Shown here: positions 1 through 4,758 of the stretch, piece by piece | Position numbering within the stretch: the first letter of the stretch is position 1 | Layout of the letters: each line of letters starts with the position of its first letter | Source of the DNA: MGR-bin208 sp043779285 | GTDB lineage: Bacteria > Bacteroidota > Bacteroidia > Chitinophagales > Chitinophagaceae | Assembly (NCBI GenBank): GCA_043779285.1 | Contig: JAYWEL010000281.1 | Location: 1-6,372 of the forward strand | Direction: 5' to 3' | Length of the DNA stretch: 6,372 nt | Program-made: the position numbers and the translations under genes | The notes under the pieces: generated by a model | What the model saw: the letters and a program-made list of their open reading frames with translations, nothing else | What the model was told of the DNA's origin: nothing | Database searches by the model: none

Positions 1-110
1 ATGCCGTTTCGAAAAAGGCATTTGAGGAATTTGCCAGTTATGCCGTGAGAAGTATTGCCATGATGAATGCCAATCTTAAATCAGCAAAAGTGGCTGAAGT
101 GATTGCATAA
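1..110 (+). CDS. C-terminal end of an unidentified protein (5' truncated by the window)
   Basis: An open frame enters from the left edge (first whole codon at base 3) and ends with TAA at 108-110, leaving about 35 residues. The tail is rich in Ala, Lys and Glu (it includes AFEEFASYAVRSIAMMNANL) and looks like amphipathic helix. No motif in this stretch identifies a family. That it is a real gene end is supported by the strong intrinsic terminator 20 bases downstream on the same strand. Function unknown. Confidence 0.6.
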   Translation, partial: AVSKKAFEEFASYAVRSIAMMNANLKSAKVAEVIA

Positions 111-130
111 TAAATCTTACAAACATTTAT

Positions 131-161
131 AAAGCATTGCTCCACGGGCAATGCTTTTTTT
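131..161 (+). terminator. Intrinsic (Rho-independent) terminator
   Basis: A perfect 10-bp stem, AAAGCATTGC at 131-140 and GCAATGCTTT at 148-157, encloses a 7-base loop and runs into seven T residues at 155-161. It lies 20 bases after the stop codon of the upstream partial gene and would end that transcript. It is also only 13 bases before the ATG at 175, so it could affect expression of the next gene. Confidence 0.88.
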
Positions 162-174
162 ATATCTTCAAAGC

Positions 175-807
175 ATGTACAATATTCCATACTTCAAAGA
201 GCAGGATAAAAATCTGGTTTTAGAATTTATGCGCAAGCATTGTTTTGCTACTTTAATAGCCGTGGATTATTCATCAAAAGCTGTGGCAACACATATTCCT
301 TTTTTTATTGATGAACGGGATGGCAGGGTATTTTTATCCGGTCATTTCATGCGAAATACAGATCATTACAATGCATTTGAAAAAAATGAACATGTTTTAG
401 CCATTTTCAATGGCCCGCAATGCCATGTTAGTGCAAGATTATACAGCGAGCAACAAACGGCTTCTACCTGGAATTATATGACCGTACATGCTAAAGGAAT
501 TTTGAAGTTCATGGATGATGCCGGATTAATAAATATTTTGAAAAGAACCACCGATTATTTTGAAAATGATCCGTCATCTCCCTCTTTATTTGAAAATCTT
601 CCGGCAGCATATGTTGCATCTATGTCAAAACATATTGTTGCATTTGAAATTGAAGTAACCGAACTGGATAATGTTTTTAAATTAAGCCAGAATAAAGATG
701 AAGCAACTTATCAGCGAATCATCGACCATCTTGAAAAACAGGATTATGAATCCATTCAAATTGCCATGGAGATGAAGAAACGTAAAAATCAACTTTTTGA
801 AAAATGA
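175..807 (+). CDS. PaiB-type FMN-binding split-barrel protein (putative negative transcriptional regulator)
   Basis: This 210-residue protein matches the PaiB / Putative_FMN_bind_2 family in length and motif order: ATHIPFF (38-44), GHFMRNTDH (56-64), FNGP (78-81), TWNYMTVH (98-105) and a C-terminal EVTELDNVFKLSQNK (160-174). The fold is the flavin-reductase-like split barrel. Bacillus PaiB is reported as a repressor of degradative-enzyme and sporulation genes, but there is no recognisable helix-turn-helix here and many homologues may simply be flavin- or haem-binding proteins. ATG 175 is chosen because the protein then begins MYNIPYFKEQD, as family members do. An upstream in-frame ATG at 151 lies inside the terminator stem, and its extra codons would be read from the T-tract. 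The last bases overlap the next gene (ATGA at 804-807), which indicates translational coupling. No separate promoter is visible between the terminator and the start. Confidence 0.85.
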   Translation: MYNIPYFKEQDKNLVLEFMRKHCFATLIAVDYSSKAVATHIPFFIDERDGRVFLSGHFMRNTDHYNAFEKNEHVLAIFNGPQCHVSARLYSEQQTASTWNYMTVHAKGILKFMDDAGLINILKRTTDYFENDPSSPSLFENLPAAYVASMSKHIVAFEIEVTELDNVFKLSQNKDEATYQRIIDHLEKQDYESIQIAMEMKKRKNQLFEK

Positions 808-1724
808 AAAATTTCAGTTTGCTATTTGTGTGTTTTATTTTTTTAGCTTGTTCAAATCAACAAAAAATGGGTAAAGCAAATCTACAAAATTCAAAAACCG
901 GTTTGCCATTATTTGATAAAGAAGGCCATCGGGGTTGCCGAGGGCTGATGCCAGAGAATACGATTCCGGCCATGATGAAAGCAATTGATCTGGGAGTGAC
1001 AACATTAGAAATGGATGTGGTTATTACGAAAGATAAAAAAGTGATCCTTTCACATGAGCCCTATTTTGGAAATGAGATTACAACCAAACCTGATGGCAGT
1101 TATATACAATTTACAGAAGAAAAGTCTTTCAATATTTACAAAATGAATTATGCCGAGGTGATAAAATATGATGTGGGCATGAAGCCTCATCCGAGGTTTC
1201 CGCAACAACAAAAAATGAAAGCTGTAAAACCTTTATTGCAGGATTTGATTACCGAAGTGGAAGCATATCTCCATCAGAAAAATATTGCCAGGATTTTCTA
1301 TAATATTGAAACGAAGTCTATGCCTGCAAGTGATAATCTGTTTCATCCTGAACCGGCAGAATTTGTTGATTTGTTGATGAAAGTCATTGATGAAAAGGAA
1401 CTTCGGAATAGGGTCATCATCCAGTCATTCGATTTCAGAACTTTGCAATACCTGCATAAAAACTATCCGGATGTAAAAACGGCCATGTTGGTGGAAGACA
1501 CGGAGAAAAGATCTTTCGAAGAATTGTTAACAGAAATTGGATTTACAGCAACCAATTACAGTCCTGCATTTTCCATGTTAAATGAAGAGTTGATAAAGAA
1601 ATGTCACGATAAAGGAATGAAAATAATTCCATGGACAGTCAATGATAAACCAACCATTGATCGGTTAAAGAAAATGGGAGTGGATGGAATTATTACAGAT
1701 TATCCAAATTTATTCAATCAATAA
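804..1724 (+). CDS. Glycerophosphodiester phosphodiesterase, lipoprotein
   Basis: This 306-residue enzyme is predicted to hydrolyse glycerophosphodiesters (deacylated phospholipid headgroups) to glycerol 3-phosphate and an alcohol. The N-terminus is a lipoprotein signal: Lys2, a hydrophobic stretch (4-14), and FLAC with the lipidated Cys at 16, so it is probably membrane-anchored facing the periplasm. GDPD motifs appear in order: GHRG with H42 and R43, PEN (50-52), E69 and D71 (LEMDVV), H84 (catalytic His region), NIETK (168-172, E169 and K171), QSFD (207-210), PWTVN (276-280), GVDGIITDYP (292-301). H84 is followed by Glu where GlpQ has Asp (HD). The gene starts inside the stop codon of the PaiB-type gene (4-base overlap), so the two are probably co-expressed. 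Its 3' end overlaps the convergent decarboxylase gene by 7 bases. The family is certain; the in vivo substrate is not. Confidence 0.93.
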   Translation: MKNFSLLFVCFIFLACSNQQKMGKANLQNSKTGLPLFDKEGHRGCRGLMPENTIPAMMKAIDLGVTTLEMDVVITKDKKVILSHEPYFGNEITTKPDGSYIQFTEEKSFNIYKMNYAEVIKYDVGMKPHPRFPQQQKMKAVKPLLQDLITEVEAYLHQKNIARIFYNIETKSMPASDNLFHPEPAEFVDLLMKVIDEKELRNRVIIQSFDFRTLQYLHKNYPDVKTAMLVEDTEKRSFEELLTEIGFTATNYSPAFSMLNEELIKKCHDKGMKIIPWTVNDKPTIDRLKKMGVDGIITDYPNLFNQ

Positions 1725-2737
1725 TTGGAAGAATCATTCGTAGATATATCGAGCCAATCCATGGCATTTTTATATAACAATTTTTCCTTTAAATCATTTT
1801 CATAATTCATGCTTTCAATCAAGGAGCCGGGTTGCAGTTCTCCCAACGGGAAGGGATAATCCGTTCCCAAACAAACTTTGTCTTCTCCCATCAGGTCAAC
1901 CAGAAAATTAAGGGCTTTGGGATCATGTACCAGGCTGTCTACCCAGAAACTTCCAAGATACTCTTTTGGATTTTTTTTATTGTCAACAGCAACCAGGTCG
2001 GGCCGTACATTAAATCCATGTTCGATACGACCAAGCGTAATCGGGAAAGAACCGCCACCATGTGCAAAGGCCACTTTCAGTTTGGGGAATTTTTCAAAAA
2101 TTCCTCCAAAGATCATCGAGCAGATTGCACGACTGGTTTCCGCCGGCATCCCAACCAGCCAGGGTAACCAATATTTTTGCATCTGGTCTTCGCCCATCAT
2201 TTCCCATGGGTGTATGAATAATGAACAATTCAATTCTTCAGCAGCTTCATAAAAAGGAAGGAAGATATTGTCGCTTAAATTTTTTCCTAAAATATTTGAA
2301 CCGATTTCCAGACCGGGCATTTTTAATTCTTTCACACAACGTTCCATTTCTTTTATGGCCAGGTCGGTTTGCTGCATGGGTACTGTTCCAATTCCAATAA
2401 ATCGATCCGGATGATTGGAAACTGTTTCTGCAATATGGTCATTGAAAAAGCGGGATGTTTCATGCCCATCTTTTGCATTAGCCCAATAATTAAATAATAC
2501 CGGGATGGTTGACAACACCTGTTGTGATACAGCATATTCATCCATATCAATGAATCGGGGTCCGGGTTTATAGCAATTTTCTTCAACTACCCTGAAAAGC
2601 TTATCAGCCTTCATCATGCAGGCATCACAATTCCGGTGTTCCAAATGAACGAACTCTCCATAGCCAAATTTTTTAGCCCAGTTGGGCATATGTTCCGGCA
2701 TGATATGCGTATGAATATCTATCTTTTGAATGGACAT
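1718..2737 (-). CDS. nbaD: 2-amino-3-carboxymuconate-6-semialdehyde decarboxylase (ACMSD)
   Basis: This protein of 339 residues is predicted to decarboxylate 2-amino-3-carboxymuconate semialdehyde (ACMS) to 2-aminomuconate semialdehyde. That diverts carbon away from spontaneous ring closure to quinolinate and so away from NAD synthesis. It is an amidohydrolase-superfamily TIM barrel. Visible zinc ligands are H9 and H11 (HTH), H176 (FIHPWE) and D293 (GTDYPFPLGE). Catalytic H226 sits in FAHGGG, and R49 and W190 match the substrate-site residues of characterised ACMSDs. Resemblance to the human enzyme is high throughout, for example KYWLPWLVGMPAET and GGIFEKFPKLKV. The ATG at 2737 gives the conserved N-terminus (KIDIHTHIMP) and lies 20 bases after the dioxygenase stop codon, so the two genes form a - strand operon in pathway order. 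No Shine-Dalgarno is seen. No terminator is visible at its end, which overlaps the convergent phosphodiesterase gene. Confidence 0.96.
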   Translation of the reverse strand: MSIQKIDIHTHIMPEHMPNWAKKFGYGEFVHLEHRNCDACMMKADKLFRVVEENCYKPGPRFIDMDEYAVSQQVLSTIPVLFNYWANAKDGHETSRFFNDHIAETVSNHPDRFIGIGTVPMQQTDLAIKEMERCVKELKMPGLEIGSNILGKNLSDNIFLPFYEAAEELNCSLFIHPWEMMGEDQMQKYWLPWLVGMPAETSRAICSMIFGGIFEKFPKLKVAFAHGGGSFPITLGRIEHGFNVRPDLVAVDNKKNPKEYLGSFWVDSLVHDPKALNFLVDLMGEDKVCLGTDYPFPLGELQPGSLIESMNYENDLKEKLLYKNAMDWLDISTNDSSNY

Positions 2738-2757
2738 GAAAAGTCTTGATTTTTATT

Positions 2758-3288
2758 TTATTTCTTAACAGGAGCTTCCATCAGGGTGCCACATTTCTTG
2801 CAGGTCCGGTTTTCATCCGATGCATAAAAATGATCCATGATAGGTGGCAACTGATTTACGATGTCTTTTACAAATACAAACTCTTCGTATAATTTATTGC
2901 CGCAATTTTCGCAAAACCACATGAAGGCATCTTTTTCATTTTCCTCATCTTCTCTTACTTTTTCAATCACCAATCCAACGGTATTCTCCGGTCTTTGCGG
3001 TGAATGGGGTGTCATGGGTGGTAGCAAAAACATATCCCCTTCATGGATGGGAATGTTTCTTGGCACACCGTTATCGATTATTTTTAAGACGATATTCCCT
3101 TCCATCTGGAAATATAATTCTTCACTTTCATTGTAATGATAATCCTTGCGGGCATTAGGGCCACCAACAACCATCACAATAAAGTTTTCGGCATCCTTGT
3201 ACACACATTGGTTGCCTACAGGAGGTTTCAACAAATGACGGTTATCGTCGATCCATTTTTTTAAATTAAAGGGGGCTGCAATGGGCAT
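2758..3288 (-). CDS. nbaC: 3-hydroxyanthranilate 3,4-dioxygenase
   Basis: This 176-residue cupin dioxygenase is predicted to open 3-hydroxyanthranilate to 2-amino-3-carboxymuconate semialdehyde using O2 and Fe(II). Visible iron ligands are H51, E57 and H95. Substrate-binding R47, R99 and E109 match the positions known from the Cupriavidus enzyme. The motifs VVGGPNARKDYH, LLPPMTPHSPQRP and NTVGLVIE are diagnostic. A C-terminal rubredoxin-like site with two CxxC pairs (C126/C129 and C163/C166) marks the bacterial form; the animal enzyme lacks it. The frame stays open 36 codons further upstream to 3396, but ATG 3288 is preferred because MPIAAPFNLKKWIDDNRH is the normal family N-terminus and the extension has no family character. 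It is the first gene of a - strand operon with the decarboxylase and is transcribed divergently from the SDR gene. Confidence 0.96.
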   Translation of the reverse strand: MPIAAPFNLKKWIDDNRHLLKPPVGNQCVYKDAENFIVMVVGGPNARKDYHYNESEELYFQMEGNIVLKIIDNGVPRNIPIHEGDMFLLPPMTPHSPQRPENTVGLVIEKVREDEENEKDAFMWFCENCGNKLYEEFVFVKDIVNQLPPIMDHFYASDENRTCKKCGTLMEAPVKK

Positions 3289-3426
3289 TTGAAATGGGGT
3301 TTTAAAATTAAAAACGGGAATAAGTTTGAAACAGTTTTGTAGCAATAATTCCTGCAAATAAATGAATGCTTTACTATTCAACGAAAAATACGACAATTTT
3401 CTTTAGGTTTGAGTATCGTATAATTT
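3289..3426. promoter_or_regulatory. Divergent intergenic region between the dioxygenase and SDR genes
   Basis: These 138 bases separate the two divergent transcription units of the kynurenine-branch cluster and must carry both promoters. On the + strand a perfect TAnnTTTG element is at 3404-3411. On the - strand only imperfect candidates appear (a 5-of-6 match at about 3346-3353). A 6-bp inverted repeat, ATACGA at 3388-3393 and TCGTAT at 3416-3421, brackets the + strand element, and a 9-base palindrome GTTTGAAAC is at 3324-3332. Either could bind a regulator, but neither is a known operator. No regulator gene lies beside this region. Confidence 0.5.
3404..3411 (+). promoter_or_regulatory. Candidate Bacteroidota -7 promoter element for the SDR gene
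   Basis: TAGGTTTG fits the Bacteroidota -7 consensus TAnnTTTG at all six fixed positions and ends 15 bases before the ATG at 3427, which would give a very short leader. A convincing -33 TTTG is not present at the expected distance (the nearest is TTCA at 3377-3380), so the call rests on the -7 element and its position. Confidence 0.45.
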
Positions 3427-4218
3427 ATGAATATGGATATATCATTAAAAAATAAAACGGCTGTTATCTGTGGAAGTTCCCAGGGAATTGGTTTGGCAAT
3501 AGCCAAAGAACTGGCTTCTCTTGGTGCCCATTGCATCTTATTGGCACGCAATGCAGAAACCCTGGCAGAAGTGATTCAGGAACTTCCAAATAATTTCAAT
3601 CAACGGCATCATTTTTATGTGGCTGATTTCAATAAGCCCGAAGAACTGAAAAAAATAATTGAATCATTCGTTAACCTGCATCCAGTTCATATATTAATCA
3701 ACAATTCCGGTGGGCCGGCATCGGGTCCCATTACTGATGCAACGGAAGAAGAATTTATCAATACATTCAACCGGCACCTGATCTGTAATCATATAATGAC
3801 GCAGGCCGTTATCCCTTCCATGAAAGCCGAAGGATATGGACGCATCATCAATATCATTTCTACATCTGTAAAAGTGCCTTTGCCTAACCTGGGTGTATCA
3901 AATACCATTCGTGGTGCTGTTGCTTCCTGGTCAAAATCAATGGCCAATGAATTGGGGCAATTTAATATTACCGTTAACAGTGTTTTGCCCGGAGCAACCA
4001 AAACGCAACGATTGGAAAATATTATTTCGAAGAATGCAGAAAAAAAGAATCTGGATGTGGCTGTGTTGGCAAATGAAATGATGAATGAAATACCTATGAA
4101 GCGTTTTGGTGAAGCATCTGAAATTGCTGCTGTTGCTGCCTTTCTGGCATCTCCTGCAGCATCCTATGTAAATGGGGTGAGTATACCAGTTGATGGTGGA
4201 CGAACAGGGACTATTTAG
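3427..4218 (+). CDS. SDR-family protein with non-canonical active site, in the kynurenine-branch cluster
   Basis: This 263-residue Rossmann-fold protein has the classical SDR layout: cofactor loop GSSQGIG (16-22, a variant of TGxxxGIG), NNSGG (92-96, in place of NNAG), a beta-strand ending IIS with Ser145, and the C-terminal PVDGGRT. The catalytic YxxxK is missing: Ser158 and Arg162 occupy the Tyr and Lys positions in LGVSNTIRGA. The change is not random, since a BKR-like SDR subgroup is known to have a similar SNxxR arrangement. The cofactor is probably NAD(H) or NADP(H), and the reaction is unknown. It is first in the + strand unit, divergent from the dioxygenase and upstream of 2-aminomuconate semialdehyde dehydrogenase, so a role in the same pathway is likely. 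ATG 3427 is used; ATG 3433 is an equally possible start. The stop is TAG, followed at once by the repeat-flanked cassette. Confidence 0.85.
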   Translation: MNMDISLKNKTAVICGSSQGIGLAIAKELASLGAHCILLARNAETLAEVIQELPNNFNQRHHFYVADFNKPEELKKIIESFVNLHPVHILINNSGGPASGPITDATEEEFINTFNRHLICNHIMTQAVIPSMKAEGYGRIINIISTSVKVPLPNLGVSNTIRGAVASWSKSMANELGQFNITVNSVLPGATKTQRLENIISKNAEKKNLDVAVLANEMMNEIPMKRFGEASEIAAVAAFLASPAASYVNGVSIPVDGGRTGTI

Positions 4219-4234
4219 TTAATTTGGAGGGATA

Positions 4235-4290
4235 GTTAATAGGTTAATAAGTTAATAGGTTAATTGGTTTATATAGGGGATAGTTAATTG
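4235..4290 (+). repeat. Left array of 8-bp GTTAATNN repeats
   Basis: Units begin every 8 bases at 4235 (GTTAATAG), 4243 (GTTAATAA), 4251 (GTTAATAG), 4259 (GTTAATTG) and 4267 (GTTTATAT). One degenerate unit follows, then GTTAATTG at 4283, still in register. A further GTTAAT at 4218-4223 overlaps the last base of the SDR stop codon but is out of register. Bases 4242-4254 are perfectly complementary to 4731-4743 in the right array. Confidence 0.85.
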
Positions 4291-4339
4291 GAAGAAGAAA
4301 TTTTTGTAAGAGATTCTTAATCTATAAACAAGGTCTGTA

Positions 4340-4720
4340 ATGGACTATACACTAGAAAAATTGGAAGTTTACCGATTGGCAGAATTGTTTTCTGATGAGA
4401 ATTGGGAAATCGTAAAGGACTGGAATAGTTATAAAAAAGATACCATTGGAAAACAAATAGTACGTTCGGCTGATTCGATTTCTGTAAATATTGCTGAAGG
4501 ATATGAACGATTTTATAATAAAGAGAGTAAACAGTTTTACTTTTATTCCAGAGGTTCAATCTAGGAAACAAAATCATGCATTGGAAAATGTAAAAGAAGA
4601 AATTTTGTAGAAGAAGATAAGGCTGATGAACTTCTTGAAAAAGCAGATACTATTTTAATAGAACTAAATGCCTTTATCAAGTTTGTATCAAATTCGGTAA
4701 CACATAATCCAAAATTTTAA
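4340..4720 (+). pseudogene. Four-helix-bundle protein (S23 / 23S rRNA intervening-sequence protein family), interrupted by an in-frame TAG
   Basis: The frame from ATG 4340 encodes family-typical sequence: LEVYRLAELFSD (8-19), DTIGKQIVRSADSISVNIAEG (34-54) and the ExKQFYFYSRGSI stretch up to residue 74. A TAG at 4562-4564 (codon 75) then interrupts it exactly where the family consensus has Tyr in RGSxYET. The same frame resumes at once with ETKS and continues for 52 codons with a helical C-terminal region (ELLEKADTILIELNAFIKFV) to TAA at 4718-4720. Total length would be 126 residues, normal for the family. A single base change from TAT or TAC explains the stop. A Cys at codon 79, where Trp is usual, may be a second lesion. 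Relatives are helical-bundle proteins of uncertain role, including Avd of diversity-generating retroelements. The truncated 74-residue product would lack the last helix. Readthrough or a sequencing error cannot be excluded. Confidence 0.8.
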
Positions 4721-4726
4721 AAAACC

Positions 4727-4758
4727 TGTATAACTTATTAACCATTTAACCAATCAAC
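4727..4758 (-). repeat. Right array of 8-bp repeats, inverted relative to the left array
   Basis: Read on the - strand, four units of 8 bases run GTTGATTG (4751-4758), GTTAAATG (4743-4750), GTTAATAA (4735-4742) and GTTATACA (4727-4734). They share the GTTAAT core and the 8-bp period of the left array but point the other way. The array ends on the base before the apparent TTG start codon of the dehydrogenase at 4759. Confidence 0.82.

Larger units (their letters stand above)
4235..4758 (+). mobile_element. Candidate repeat-flanked four-helix-bundle cassette
   Basis: This 524-base unit consists of a left array of GTTAATNN repeats, about 50 non-coding bases, one S23/IVP-like gene, 6 bases, and a right array in the opposite orientation. 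The two arrays share a perfect 13-bp inverted repeat (4242-4254 with 4731-4743), which extends to 18 of 20 bases at 4235-4254 with 4731-4750. It fills the whole gap between two same-strand genes of one pathway. There is no transposase, no reverse transcriptase and no visible target-site duplication, so movement would have to be in trans or by recombination. In overall form it resembles 23S rRNA intervening sequences, which carry related genes inside an inverted-repeat stem, but it lies here between protein-coding genes. Mobility is inferred. Confidence 0.45.

Noticed and set aside
151..174. Upstream in-frame ATG for the PaiB-type protein
   Set aside because: It lies within the terminator stem, the added residues come from the T-tract, and family members begin at the residue encoded by 175.
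1832..2252. Open frames antisense to the decarboxylase gene (also at 2861-3136 opposite the dioxygenase)
   Set aside because: They have no recognisable protein features and sit wholly opposite well-supported genes; they are coding shadows.
3289..3396. 36-codon N-terminal extension of the dioxygenase
   Set aside because: It has no similarity in style to the family, occupies the divergent promoter region, and the normal N-terminus begins at ATG 3288.
4235..4290. CRISPR-like array
   Set aside because: The units are 8 bp with no spacers and no cas genes; it is a simple short tandem array.
4562..4564. Genome-wide TAG recoding
   Set aside because: TAG is used as the normal stop of the SDR gene at 4216-4218, just after the expected family C-terminus.
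4235..4758. Diversity-generating retroelement or a true 23S rRNA intervening sequence
   Set aside because: There is no reverse transcriptase, no template/variable repeat pair and no rRNA; only the accessory-type gene family is shared.
4235..4758. Classical insertion sequence with target-site duplication
   Set aside because: There is no transposase, and the bases flanking the two arrays do not match each other.
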